NCBI GenBank assembly: GCA_049487715.1
Contig: CP150547.1
Span: forward strand, 248,001-312,000
Direction: 5' to 3'
DNA: 64,000 nt
Source of the DNA: Pycnococcus provasolii
Taxonomy: Eukaryota; Chlorophyta; Pseudoscourfieldiophyceae; Pseudoscourfieldiales
A program made the translations under genes and the position numbers. Of this stretch, positions 51,008 through 62,200 are shown piece after piece; the stretch's first letter is position 1; each line of letters begins with the position of its first letter. The notes below the pieces were generated by a model. The model was given only the letters and a program-made list of their open reading frames with translations. It searched no databases and was not told the origin of the DNA.

Positions 51008-54000
51008 ATGAGAACACGCTGCAGCAAGAGATCGACGTATTCAAGGCGGCGACGTCTGCTCTCCGCGTCTGCGCTCCTTTGGCTCGTACACAGCTGGGTC
51101 GTCATCAGCACATGGCGGTTCTGTCGTGTTGCTAACGCGTACCCAGGATGCACGTACACAACCGCCGCCAACTTTGACCCGTTCGCTTCCGAGGATGACG
51201 GAACATGCGTGTTCATCGCAAGCCCGCCGCCCGCGCCGCCGATAAGTCCGACCCAGTACCGAGCCCTGGGAGGAATCACGCAGTTCGACCCGGAGAGCGT
51301 GCAAGTCAACAACGTCGAAGGGCAAGTCGCCAAGCTCTCCGTCACCAAGCAGGGCGGGGATGGACGCGAAATCTCCGTCAGCTGGGAAGTACTTAATGCT
51401 GAAAAGGCGGAGGAGGCGGCGAGGAAGCACAACGTCGCGGGAAACGTCACGGCGTTGACGGAAGGCGTCGACACCAACGCGGACGTCTTTGTGAACAGCG
51501 GAACCATCACCTGGCAAGCTCTTGATAAGAACGCCACGGAAGCAGAAAAGCGTGCGTCTCGTACACTTGAAATTAACCTGCACACACGCCTCGACGCGTT
51601 GTACGAGCGCAACGAGCTCGTCGTCGTGCGGCTCGAAGAGGCGGGTGCTGACGGCCTTATCGGAGCACGCGACCACGCATTCATTCGCGTGAGCGAAGGT
51701 GTCACGCGCGTTGGATTTCGGGCCAATATGTGCGTCAACATCAACGGGACGCGCGTGACCCGCTACGAGGCTGGCGTGGACGTGTACCCTGGCAACCTGT
51801 GCCTGAACGGAACACTCGAAATGGGCGTGCGTGAGGAAAACAAGGTCGTGCAAGTAGCCGTCTTTCGAGAAGGTGATATCGGTGGCGACGTTGAGGTTGA
51901 GTGGAGAACTGTGCTTCGTTCCCCGAGCGACAAATCGGCATCATCGCGAAATTGGGACGTGGCGACCATGGACGATTTCACATTCGTGCATCGCGGCGTG
52001 CTTCTGCTTCGCGCCGGCAGGACGAGGGAGACGATCGTGGTTAAGATTGAAGACGATCAGGTCTACGAGCGGGTCGGCGAGGTATTTGACATCGAGCTTG
52101 TTCGCATTCTGTCACCACAGGGTCGTCTCGACGACGGCACCGCCGAGCTTTCCGGTCTTCTCACGGCGAACGTCATCATCGTAGCGCCGAGCGATATCGT
52201 GAGATGCCACAATACCCTCACGGCGAAGACAACCATGATAGACCTCCTGATGTACAACACTAGCCTAACGCAAGAACAGCTAGAAAGCGAAATCGCCGCC
52301 GCGGGATTGCCGCCTCGCTACGAGGCATCACCAGTTGGAGTTTCGGTGGGACTTCCTAATACTACCGCGGGCAAGCCCGGTTATCCGGCAATGCCTCAGT
52401 TCGCGTACGAGTGGGATTTCGCACTCAAGCCAAATGGTTCGCTTGCTGCCTTTGAGATCTCCGGTCTAAACGCGAGCTTCACGCCGGACGTCCCTGGCCG
52501 TTATGATGTTCGCGTCGTGGCGGATAGCGGAAACTGCGATGGCAGGGGACAGCGCGCCGTCGAAGCAATTTCGACGCTGTTTGCCTCGTGCAATGCCGCG
52601 CCGCGCGTTCTGCTAGAGGACGTCGTGCTGGGCGGTGGTGAGCACTGCATCGCAGTGCGCGGCGTGCGACTCGTGGGTGATCTCAGGCAGGTGAATAATG
52701 CCACGATTCGATGGGGCATAGAGCCGTACCGACTCAAGAGCACGGGCAGGCTGTTGAGTTCATGGACCACGGCGTCGATGTCGAGTGACCTCCAGGTCAC
52801 GATCAAGTCGATTCACGCTGCCACATACAGCGTATCCGTGCTTGTTGGCGATGGGTGCTTAGGCCAAACGCGCGCGATCCAGCAACTCGTTTCCACTCCA
52901 TGGAGTGACGAGTGCACTTCGCAGGCGATGTCAGCCCCTATCACGGTGCTGGCTCTTCTGTGGTTCGCATTCCTCGCAACCTCGTTTGCCGCAAGTCGAC
53001 TTGCCGTGCAGGGTGATACCGGCGGTTCCTTCTCAACAGCACATTTAGTCGCTGACGTCGTGACCTTGGAGGAGGCGGATGCGCTACACGTCCTACGCCA
53101 TCAGTCTATCGTCCATGTGGATGGGAGGGCAAGAAGCATGCCACCCGTCGACGTGAGCCAGCTTTCAGTTGAAGCGCACGCTGTATTGGGAGATAATCAG
53201 GAGAAGGACAGTGGTGCGGATGGCGACGACGAATTAAGCGACGCGGAAGACGATAGTGATAATGATAGCGATACTGAAGAATCGCATAACACCAAGACAA
53301 GGGCGCCTAGGTGGGCTCGACGCGTGCGTCGTCGAGTGGCTGGCGGCATCAAGCGTAGTTTCTGGATTGCGCGCGTAAGTTCCATCTTTGGACTTCATCC
53401 CTACAATGCGATGGCATATCTTCGCGGGAATCGCCGCGTTTTCAAGGTGGATCTCGACAAGCTAAAGATTGTCGAGAGCGAGACCCTTCGTACTGGAGCT
53501 CTCTTCGCAATGAGCTGTGCGGGACTGTTCACTGAGATTGTGCAGTATGTACTCCTATCGTTCCACCCGGAGCGCGCGCGCGGCGCAGACGGCAACGCCT
53601 ATGCAGTACTCGCTCTCAATCCTGCCGACGGTTCGTGCGTGTTAGCCGCTGTTGCGCTAAGCTTTCCCGCCGTATCCATTGCAGTCTCAATCCTGTGGAT
53701 CTGGCAGGCCGACATCATGATTGCCTCGGTTGCATCAGCTTATCTTGCCTCAGCGGATGCACTCGCGAATATGATGAAATCAGAAGAAGAGGAAGACTTG
53801 GAAAAAGCTACGCAGAAAGCGATTGCGGAGCGCGATGCAAAGGGTGGCGCAGATGCGCTAGCAGATAAAAGTGCTGCAGGTAATGGCTTCTCCGATAGAC
53901 TTCGAGCTGCCGCCACTGAGGCTGCTCGGAGGGGTGGCAATGGTCGGGATGCCAAGCGCGGTTACGCAGACAGTTCAGATAGACTCACAGTGATCGACCT

Positions 54001-57000
54001 TGTCGTAATGCAGCGACTTGGCAACGCGCGGTGCCAATACCCACAAGATCGTCAGCATAAATCTCGTCGAAGAACAAATCGTGAGCCACTGAACAGCTTG
54101 CGTGTGCTGGTGTCCCTTCCATCGTTTGCGGCACAGCTATTGTTTCTCGACATCTTTGCCCTCCCTGCCATGCAGTGCTGCCTGAGTTTGGTGACATGCC
54201 GATATCTAGATGATGCTAAGCCATTCCCTTACCTTGTGCGCGACGAAAATGTGGTATGCTGGAGCGGTGTTCACGTCATGCTTGCATTCTATGCCATAAT
54301 CGCATTCACTGCGGTGGCGTGGATCAGCGTGGAGTACGCTGCAGCAGGACGCTGGCTTGCGACGCTTCCGTACGTGCGCGTGAGCGGTGCGCACGCGCAA
54401 GGTGCGGCGCTGCTAAAGATTGTGACGGCGCTCGCTTGGGCAAGCTTTGCGGACACTGGCCCTTTGCACAAGTCAGAATTAGCCGCGACTCTTGCACTCG
54501 TGCGCGATACCGTCGTTGCTCTCGCTGCATTTTTCGCGTGCACGTACCACCTCCGCGACGTGCCCTTCCGCGGTATCTCGGCAATCCCATCGGCACTGCG
54601 CGCTGCGTCACCTGCCGCACTCGCGGCAAGCTCGTTTGCCCGCCTGATCTCGTCAAGTCCTTCTGTCGCTGTGGCACTCGCCGTGACGGCCGCGGTCATC
54701 GCAGTGTGGATGGATCGACAGTCGTCAGCCGAGGTTCGCCTCTCGACACCTCGTCGTATGATGTCGGTCGACCGCATTAGCCAGGGTGTGCGCAGTCGAT
54801 TTCTTGCCTTCGCCGTGGTTTGTCGTCGCTACGACCGACTCGGGCTCATTCAGTCCCTTCCAGGTCTTCGCGTGGTTTTGGGCAATACGAATGAAGTGTT
54901 TGACTCCGCACCGCCGATCGAGGAGGCGGCACTGCTCGATATGGTGATGCGCGTATTTTCGCACGAGCATTTTGGATCTTACGCATGCTCTGATCGACTT
55001 CGTGTCGCGTGCATGCGACGACTGGGTTATCTTGCTAGAAATTCGGAGCAGGAGCGCCTCACCCTTGCTTGTCGATTTGGCTGCCTTCGACACGTGTGCC
55101 GCATGGCCGATACGGATGGCGAATCCCCTATCGTTCGTGCGGCAGCGGTTGACGTGCTTGCTGAATTCTCCGTGTCTCAGATTGGACTCAAGGAACTCCT
55201 TGCGGCCGATGCAGAAGAGCCAACGGTCAGTCCATCGCTTGCACGATGGGCACGCGAGCTGGGTGTGAACGTGCCTATCGACGATCCAGAATTAGTCGCG
55301 CACTGGGATGAACTTGACGGTGCAAACAGCGGCGCTCCAGATATGAGCAAGGCTCGCAAGCTGCTTGATGAGGATTATGACAGTGTCGCCGGAAGCGATG
55401 CAGGCGATAGCGACGCTGGCAGCGACGTGGATGAGGACAAATCGGGGAAGCAAGGTGCGAGCCAGGATCATTCAAGTGACGCGGGATCCAGTCGAAATGG
55501 CTCTGAAGTATTCCTAGCCGCAGAGATGAAAAGGCGAGTAGACGAGATGCCGAGACTGTACCCGACGTACGAAAAGTATCGCAAGCTGCAGAAGCGTCTA
55601 AAGGTGGTACAGTCGTCGTCAGGCCCACTTGGCGTGCTGCTGAGCCTGCCTCCAGACGCGCGGAGAACGATGACATTTAAGAATGCGATCTTCTGTTGCC
55701 TTGGAGGGGCTCGGGACAACAGTGTTGTGCCCTTCGGGCACGGCTTCGTTCCCGCGTTCGTAGGAGCGCGATCTCCTTTCCACGTCGAACTCGCTCTGGC
55801 ACTTGCCGATGCTGCCATGCAATATGGGCTCGTCCTCGACGCAGAGACTCGCGTTGAGCGTTTGGGTCGGCAAGTGCAGCTATCAAGGGCCATGGCAATC
55901 GTTCGGTTTAGAACGACAACGCTGGCATTGTCTCGAACGGTGCGAAACACACTCGTATCTGCCAGCCGCATGTCACGCGAGTGGCTCGGCAGTCAGGAAC
56001 GCGCTGCGTCACGTGGTGGAGCTGTGCGTTGGCCGCGCTACGAGGCTGAGAGTACGGAGACGCGCCTTGCCACGCTTCGTGATCGTGTTCCGTGCTGGCC
56101 TTGCCGAACATTGGCGCACTGTCTAAGCATATCTCGCCCAGAGGCGCCACGCGCGCTCTTCGCTGTTCGGGGAATTGCCGCGCGTGGCGGGCAGCGTGGT
56201 ATCTCTCAGCTCATGGCGTCTGGCGGCGTTCCACCTCTGCTCGCCTTGAAGGGTCAGCCTCAACCAGATTTGCGCACGTCGTCCTCCGAGTGCCTGGACT
56301 ACATCGCCCAGCACTCGGATCCAAATAACTTCGTGCACACCCTGAAGGTTGTTTGCTCGAATGTGGATGGTGATGCCGGATCGCGGGCGGCAAGCGTTGG
56401 ACTTCTCGCACAGCTCCTTCCACAGGTGCAGCCAATCGACGATGTCGGCAATCCTGGGGCGGCGGCGGCGGCGGCGCGACGCGGCGCGGCGCCGGGCAAG
56501 GTTGCACGCCGCCCAGCCACTGGCACGGGATGGACGTCTGCGGTAGAGGCGGATCTTCTTGCGGTAGACACAGATCCTGCTGTTCGCCGTGCGGAAGTTT
56601 TGGGTGTGGTTATGAGCTCCGCCGACCTTCTTTCCACGCTCGTGGCACTTCTGCGTGACCCAAATGCCGCAGTGCGCGCGTCCTGCGCTGCCCTATTTCA
56701 CACGATCGGAGCATTCGTGGATGAGGACGATGCGAAATTTCTTAAGACGCGTGATTCGGAGGGCTACATGCTCGTGGATGCTCTCCGCGCCCTGTGCAAC
56801 GATGGAGATAATGCTGTGAGGAGGGCCGCGGAGGGCGCACTGCTGACGTTCATGTCGAAAGGGAAAGCGGCACGTGATATTTTGCACGAGAGCGAACCTG
56901 CAGCTGCGAGTGCGGCAGCACGTCGCGTGCGAGATGAGTACGTCTCGCGACTTCGCGAGTATCATCGCGGCGGCGAGGCGTCTGGTGGAGTGGCCGCACC

Positions 57001-57538
57001 CGCGCCTCCGCCTCGTGCGCAGCGTGCAATTGTGCAGTTCCGGCAAGATGTCGTGCGCGGCGTCAATGCACTACGCATTCCAGAGTACATGGCTCATGCA
57101 CATCTCGAAAACGCGTCGCGGCAGCACCACGTGGAAGACTCGTATTTCGCGAACCGCGACCTTGCATCCGCCGTGGTGGCTGAAACGAACAACGCGTTTC
57201 GCGACTACAACGCGCCGCCGAGTCGTCGAAGCCGCGGTGGCAGCAGAATTCCTCAGTCTTCTCGTCAGGGCCAAGGCCGTCGAGTCGTTGACCCTTCGGC
57301 GCCTCGTGTTCCCAATTGGTTGTCGACTGATTTTGACGGTGATTTGGAGATGGCCTTGCCAGGAGGCGTCTCGATGTCGTTTGGTTATGGTTATGACGAC
57401 GACACGTACTTGTCGTCGCAGACCATGACGCGCGCGCGACCGCGCTATGTGGCAACGCCTACCGCGAATGGAGAATCCGGCGGCGAGCTCGAAGATGATG
57501 TTTTTGACGAGAATGCGCACATTCCCCTCGGATTCTAG
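51008..57538 (+). CDS. Giant membrane protein: TSP3-like motif, Calx-beta domains, multi-TM region, armadillo-type repeats
   Basis: 2176 residues from MRTRCSKRSTYSRRRR, which starts a signal sequence (LLSASALLWLVHSW). The mature start YPGCTYTTAANFDPFASEDD plus GTC matches the Ca-binding GCTDxxAxNYDPxAxxDDGSC motif. Two Calx-beta-like regions follow (about 90-240 and 260-400). A PKD/REJ-like stretch (YEWDF, VPGRYDVRVVAD, about 460-560) follows. A first membrane segment lies at about 643. After an acidic cytosolic linker, membrane segments occur at about 828, 876, 1036, 1087, 1134, 1159 and 1219. The cytosolic half has armadillo/HEAT-like helices at about 1309-1400, 1710-1800 and 1870-1970, separated by acidic Ser/Asp-rich linkers. 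The layout suggests a surface Ca-dependent adhesion or receptor protein. No enzyme or pore signature is seen and no named family is recognised. Confidence 0.75.
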   Translation: MRTRCSKRSTYSRRRRLLSASALLWLVHSWVVISTWRFCRVANAYPGCTYTTAANFDPFASEDDGTCVFIASPPPAPPISPTQYRALGGITQFDPESVQVNNVEGQVAKLSVTKQGGDGREISVSWEVLNAEKAEEAARKHNVAGNVTALTEGVDTNADVFVNSGTITWQALDKNATEAEKRASRTLEINLHTRLDALYERNELVVVRLEEAGADGLIGARDHAFIRVSEGVTRVGFRANMCVNINGTRVTRYEAGVDVYPGNLCLNGTLEMGVREENKVVQVAVFREGDIGGDVEVEWRTVLRSPSDKSASSRNWDVATMDDFTFVHRGVLLLRAGRTRETIVVKIEDDQVYERVGEVFDIELVRILSPQGRLDDGTAELSGLLTANVIIVAPSDIVRCHNTLTAKTTMIDLLMYNTSLTQEQLESEIAAAGLPPRYEASPVGVSVGLPNTTAGKPGYPAMPQFAYEWDFALKPNGSLAAFEISGLNASFTPDVPGRYDVRVVADSGNCDGRGQRAVEAISTLFASCNAAPRVLLEDVVLGGGEHCIAVRGVRLVGDLRQVNNATIRWGIEPYRLKSTGRLLSSWTTASMSSDLQVTIKSIHAATYSVSVLVGDGCLGQTRAIQQLVSTPWSDECTSQAMSAPITVLALLWFAFLATSFAASRLAVQGDTGGSFSTAHLVADVVTLEEADALHVLRHQSIVHVDGRARSMPPVDVSQLSVEAHAVLGDNQEKDSGADGDDELSDAEDDSDNDSDTEESHNTKTRAPRWARRVRRRVAGGIKRSFWIARVSSIFGLHPYNAMAYLRGNRRVFKVDLDKLKIVESETLRTGALFAMSCAGLFTEIVQYVLLSFHPERARGADGNAYAVLALNPADGSCVLAAVALSFPAVSIAVSILWIWQADIMIASVASAYLASADALANMMKSEEEEDLEKATQKAIAERDAKGGADALADKSAAGNGFSDRLRAAATEAARRGGNGRDAKRGYADSSDRLTVIDLVVMQRLGNARCQYPQDRQHKSRRRTNREPLNSLRVLVSLPSFAAQLLFLDIFALPAMQCCLSLVTCRYLDDAKPFPYLVRDENVVCWSGVHVMLAFYAIIAFTAVAWISVEYAAAGRWLATLPYVRVSGAHAQGAALLKIVTALAWASFADTGPLHKSELAATLALVRDTVVALAAFFACTYHLRDVPFRGISAIPSALRAASPAALAASSFARLISSSPSVAVALAVTAAVIAVWMDRQSSAEVRLSTPRRMMSVDRISQGVRSRFLAFAVVCRRYDRLGLIQSLPGLRVVLGNTNEVFDSAPPIEEAALLDMVMRVFSHEHFGSYACSDRLRVACMRRLGYLARNSEQERLTLACRFGCLRHVCRMADTDGESPIVRAAAVDVLAEFSVSQIGLKELLAADAEEPTVSPSLARWARELGVNVPIDDPELVAHWDELDGANSGAPDMSKARKLLDEDYDSVAGSDAGDSDAGSDVDEDKSGKQGASQDHSSDAGSSRNGSEVFLAAEMKRRVDEMPRLYPTYEKYRKLQKRLKVVQSSSGPLGVLLSLPPDARRTMTFKNAIFCCLGGARDNSVVPFGHGFVPAFVGARSPFHVELALALADAAMQYGLVLDAETRVERLGRQVQLSRAMAIVRFRTTTLALSRTVRNTLVSASRMSREWLGSQERAASRGGAVRWPRYEAESTETRLATLRDRVPCWPCRTLAHCLSISRPEAPRALFAVRGIAARGGQRGISQLMASGGVPPLLALKGQPQPDLRTSSSECLDYIAQHSDPNNFVHTLKVVCSNVDGDAGSRAASVGLLAQLLPQVQPIDDVGNPGAAAAAARRGAAPGKVARRPATGTGWTSAVEADLLAVDTDPAVRRAEVLGVVMSSADLLSTLVALLRDPNAAVRASCAALFHTIGAFVDEDDAKFLKTRDSEGYMLVDALRALCNDGDNAVRRAAEGALLTFMSKGKAARDILHESEPAAASAAARRVRDEYVSRLREYHRGGEASGGVAAPAPPPRAQRAIVQFRQDVVRGVNALRIPEYMAHAHLENASRQHHVEDSYFANRDLASAVVAETNNAFRDYNAPPSRRSRGGSRIPQSSRQGQGRRVVDPSAPRVPNWLSTDFDGDLEMALPGGVSMSFGYGYDDDTYLSSQTMTRARPRYVATPTANGESGGELEDDVFDENAHIPLGF

Positions 57539-57654
57539 TCTAATTAAGATAAGGCGCCACTCACTCTTCGTCGCGTGCGACGACTGCTGATTGTATCTTT
57601 CTTTATAAAAATTGCAGGATATTATTTGTACAGTACATTATGTACCACTACAAC

Positions 57655-57870
57655 CGACCATGTCCGGGGAAGGTTTTTCGGGAAAACTTTTCGGGGAGAC
57701 TTCTGTCACGAATCAGAGAGAATTTTTCTGAAAGTGAGAGTTTTCGGGGAGAATTCAGGGGGGCCTGCAGGGACCCTAGAAGCAAGAAATTGGAGGGGAA
57801 TTCGGAGAGAATTTTTCGCTATTTGAGAGATCTTGGGGAGAATTTTGGAGAAAAACCTTCCCCATGGTCG
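57655..57870. mobile_element. MITE-like element with terminal inverted repeats
   Basis: 216 bp. The left end CGACCATGTCCGGGGAAGGT mirrors the right end ACCTTCCCCATGGTCG, with a three-base insertion on the left; pairing continues into TTTTTC. Internal GGGGAGAATT and GAGAGAATTTTTC are repeated. TAC-like trinucleotides lie near both ends, but a target duplication is not certain. There is no coding capacity. Non-autonomous transposon is the likely reading; an RNA hairpin is the alternative. Confidence 0.5.
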
Positions 57871-57989
57871 TACAATACATACCGTAATACGATAAACTTT
57901 AAAGTAAGTTAAGGTATCTACCACTAGCTAGACTAGCTATGGACCAAGGTTAGCTACGATAGTACAAATAGTGGTCACGTAAACTTTTA

Positions 57990-58018
57990 CAGTACCGTCC
58001 ATAGTTCTATGGATACTG
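57990..58018. repeat. Palindrome TCCATAG-TT-CTATGGA with extended arms
   Basis: The 16-bp core TCCATAGTTCTATGGA (57998-58013) is flanked by CAGTA on the left and TACTG on the right, with a three-base against zero-base offset. Confidence 0.75.
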
Positions 58019-58031
58019 CACTGAGTTGCCG

Positions 58032-58069
58032 CGGCGCCCGCTGGGCAGCTGTGGAGGAGGCGGGCGCCG
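58032..58069. repeat. GC-rich stem-loop
   Basis: CGGCGCCCGC (58032-58041) pairs perfectly with GCGGGCGCCG (58060-58069), loop 18 nt. Confidence 0.75.
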
Positions 58070-59225
58070 TTGTTCAATGAAAGGGCCTTCGTCCTGTAAA
58101 GTTGGGCCTCGGCGAAGTCTTCCGTGGCGTGGTACAAAAAATGCACGACTTCGGAGAAAGGTTTTCCGCCCGTGTCGCGGATTCCGCTGAATTGGTCACC
58201 GTGAGTCGCCGCACTTTCTGGTGGGCCAAGCTGAGCTTCTGAGCCAAGCCCTCGACTGTTCGTGCGTTCTTGCGCTCCTTTTTTGGTAACTTTGGTTGTT
58301 TCCCCATCGCGACGCTCGAGATATTCGACAATCGCTTTCGTAGGTGCTCCCGCCGGCGGGGCAGTCGGCGAAGGAAAAAAGGGCTGGACCTATTTTCCCG
58401 ACTAAGATCTCGGAAAGAAGCCTCGACTTGTAGGTCTCGTTGAGACTCCGAGCCCTTCCTTTTCTTCCCCACTGTAACTTCATTCTACACTTTTGGTTTA
58501 TTTTCACGTCGTCACTCGTTTTTGACGTGCGTGCTTACTAAGAGTTGTGGAGTTCTTTAGCTGTAGCATTGAATCCGAATAGCAGTCCGAAGCAAATTTG
58601 GATTGCGACCCGGAGGGTGCGCGGATCGAAGAGCGCCGCCGCACTGAGGTGCGGTTGTGACGTCGGGATACGGTGGTACGCGGATCCAATGTCATCGACC
58701 GCGATGGTGAGGTTGGGAGGTGCGGAGCCGCGAGCAGCCGCGGCGGCGTGGAACGCCTTAGGCGGCTGCTGTGATCCGAGTACGTCGGGATGTAGACGTA
58801 GTTGGCTCGACCACCATGAGGCGCCATATATAAAGCTGCTGCTGAGACGGCAGAAGGTAAATAATGATGTAGAAACGCGGGAGTTTCTGATCTATTTCCC
58901 TTCTACCTCAGCCCCGGAGGGGTGCCAACCATGCCAGGCCCACCAAACCGCTCTAGGCCATACCACCTCCCGTCCCCCGACCCATTGAAAAAAAACCCAA
59001 CCGGGATCCCCAGACAGCCAGAGGACTCTACAAGAAGAAACCGACGAGAAAAATAAGGGTAGCATAGAAATCGCCCGACCCATGGCGGATCCCCCCCCCC
59101 CAAATGTGAATCCGCCCGATGAGCGCGCCGAGATTCAAAAAACACACAGAGCCGCCCCGCCCTGCTTTGCTTTGGGATTGGGGAAAGCAGGCTCGTCATT
59201 TTCAACTTCTTTGCTTGAAAGAACT

Positions 59226-62200
59226 ATGGCATCCGCCCGCTCTACGAAGCATGCTCGCGATGCTGCGTTGGCGTCTCTGCTTCCTGGTGGTGGCGTTGGG
59301 TCATCAAAGCGTGCTCGGCTTGAGGGTGGTGGTGGTGATTATGCTGGCTTGGATGAGCGGTCGTCAGCGCGCAAGGGTACCGTGCTACGTGTGGAGATGC
59401 GCAACTTCATGACGTATGCACACGTCGTCGTCGAACCTGGATTACGCTTAAACCTCATCTTAGGGCCGAATGGAACGGGGAAGTCGTCATTGGTGTGCGC
59501 GCTCTGCGTTGGACTCGCGGGACACACGAAACTGCTAGGACGTGCGGACAAAATATCCGACTACGTCAAAAGAGGGGAGGAGTTTGGATCCGTCAAAATC
59601 ACACTCGCGAGCGGGGAAGGCGAGGCGCCCGTCACTGTCTTCCGCAAAATCAAAAGAGACAACAGCAGCGAGTGGAAAGTCAACGGATCGCCGTGCTCCA
59701 AGGAAAAAGTGGAAAAACTCACGAAGGAATACGCCGTGCAACTTGACAACCTCTGCGCATTCCTGCCGCAGGACCGCGTCGTGATGTTCGCGCACCTCAA
59801 GCCGGTCGAGCTACTCGTGGAGACGCAGAAGGCGATCGGAGATACGACTCTGTACGACAGCCACCAAAACCTCATACAGCTACGCGATGGACTGAGAGGA
59901 CTCGAGACGAAGGTGGAGAAGCATGCCAACCTGCTCGACACGAAAAAGGAGCAGAACAAGAGCGTCGAGCGCGATGTCACCAAGTTCAAGGAACGCGAGG
60001 AGCTGCGCGCGAGTGCGGCAAAGATGGCAACGAAGCTACCGTGGCTCAAGTATGAAGAGGCGAAGGCGGAATACATAGAGACGAAGGATAAGGCAAAGCA
60101 GGGCAAGGAGGCACTGAAGGCGCAGAAAGCGGCTCTAGACAAGGCGCAGGAGCCTGTGAAGGCGCTTGAGGATGATAAAGTTGAGGGGAAGAAGAAGCTG
60201 CAGAAGATCGATAAGGACGCGGCGAAAGCCGCTCATGATATCACCACCTTCACCGATAAGGTGAACAGTCTGGCAGCGAAGCACGACCAGCAGATGTCAA
60301 CGATCGAGTCGCTGCATGATCAGTGGGCACAGAGCGAGAAGGAGAAGAATGATCTCCGCGAGAAGATCGCCAAGATTGAGGCGGAATATGCGACGGCGCC
60401 AAAAGAGGCTCCTCCGGAGCTCTTGGCCCAGCGGGATGAATTGCACGACAAGTACAAGAAGGCTGATCTTGAACAGCGTGAGATCCAGCACAAGGAGTAC
60501 GAGCTCATCGAGCGTTCGGAGGGGATACGCAAGCCTCTGGAGAGCATCAAAGATAAACTGAAAAAGCTCACATCGGTTCGGAGCGCACGCCTGAATGCCC
60601 TGTACGCCAAGCAACCACAGCTTCGTCAGGTGGTGGATTGGATTGAGGCAAACAGGGCAACGTTTAAAAAGCGTGTGTACGGGCCGATCCTGTGCGAGGT
60701 TGACGTTCCCAACTCGCAGCACGCGAAGATGTTGGAGCAGCACGCTCCAGGTTTTCTTTGGGGCTCGTTCGTGACCACGGATGAGGAGGATCGAAATCGC
60801 ATCATTTCAGCGAACAATGTACAAAAGCTGAGTGTGCTGAATTACATGGATGATCCGACAAAAGAGATCCAATACAGGAGTGGTAAGGCGGCTAACTTCG
60901 CGCACCTTGGCGTTACGAACACGCTCGACGCGGTGTTTGAGGCGGCCCCGATCATCAAGCACGTTTTGTGCGATCACGCACGACTCAACGACACGTACTT
61001 GGTCAAATCGAATGATGATGTCGAGCGCATCTTCAAAGAGACGAATATCAATGTGTTGTGGACCAACGACAGCCAGCACATGCAGCATAAGAGTCGATAC
61101 AACAAAAATGCGGTGAGCATTCGCGTGGTCCCGCTTCGTCCGTGCCGACTTTTCCAAACCCAGGGCAACGCCTCGACGAACAAGGCTGAGAAGGACGCCT
61201 TAACCTCGCAAATGCAGAAGCACGAGCAGGAGCTCCAGAAGCTCGAGAAGGAGCGCGAGACTTTACAGAGCAAGCAGACGAAGATTGAAAGCGAGCGCAT
61301 CAAGCCTTTGTCTGACGCCAAGAACAAAATCGCCAAGGAGATTTCGGACATCAATAAGAGGGCTGTGAAGATGAAGGTGGCTCTGGACCGATGGCGTGAA
61401 GAGCTTTCGCAATTGGAGAAGGCGGAGCCGCTGAATGTGCGCATGTCGAAGGAGCGGAAGATGCTTGACAACCTTCTCGCCTCGCGTGTCAAGGCGGTCA
61501 CAAGTGTGACGGAGGTGATTCAGAGGAGGCGCGAGGTGATGCACAAGGAGTGCATGCTTAGGCTCGAGCTGGCGGAGCTCGAGGTTCGCGAGGACGCTCT
61601 CAAGACGGAGCTGGCGGAATACCAAAAGGAGTACAATGATGCCACCCAGCTCTCGGAGCAGCTAAATCAAATCATGGTAATTGCCAGGCAGAAGCTCGCT
61701 GACACGAAAGCAACCGCGGAGCAGGAGACGGGCTCGATTACGCCAGAATTGGAAGAGTACTTCAGTACGCTCTCTGCAAATTATGACGAGCTGGAAGCCC
61801 AAGTGCAGGCAGCACGGGAGAGAGCGGACCGCATCCTTTGCCCGAACCCGAACATCCTCGACGACTACAACAGGCGCTGCGCTGAGATCAGTCAGCTGGA
61901 GAAAACGCTACACGGCGACCGCGAGGAGCTGGCCACGGGTCAGGCGAAGATCGACTCGGAGAAGGAAGCCTGGCTGCCTCGTCTGCGTGAGCTTGTTTCG
62001 AGTGTCAACTCCGGATTTGGGCAGGCATTTGCATCCATCGGCTGCGCGGGCGAGGTGCGCCTCGTCGAGGCTGGTGAGGAATACGACCGATACTCGATTG
62101 AAATTCGCGTCAAGTTCCGTGACGAGGAGGAGCTGCAGGTTCTCTGCGCTACGCGGCAAAGTGGAGGCGAGCGCTCGGTGTCGACAATCCTCTACCTCTT

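Larger units (their letters stand above)
57539..59225. other. 1.7 kb intergenic region rich in inverted repeats
   Basis: Contains a MITE-like element at 57655-57870, a palindrome at 57990-58018, a GC-rich stem-loop at 58032-58069 and a C-tract at 59088-59100 near the SMC5 leader. A minus-strand ORF at 58074-58472 (132 residues, Lys/Arg-rich) has no recognisable domain and is not called. Confidence 0.5.

Noticed and set aside
58074-58507. Minus-strand ORFs (132 and 103 residues), Lys/Arg-rich
   Set aside because: Two frames overlap in the same direction, neither shows a known motif and the region contains inverted repeats. A decayed element is possible but a gene is not supported.
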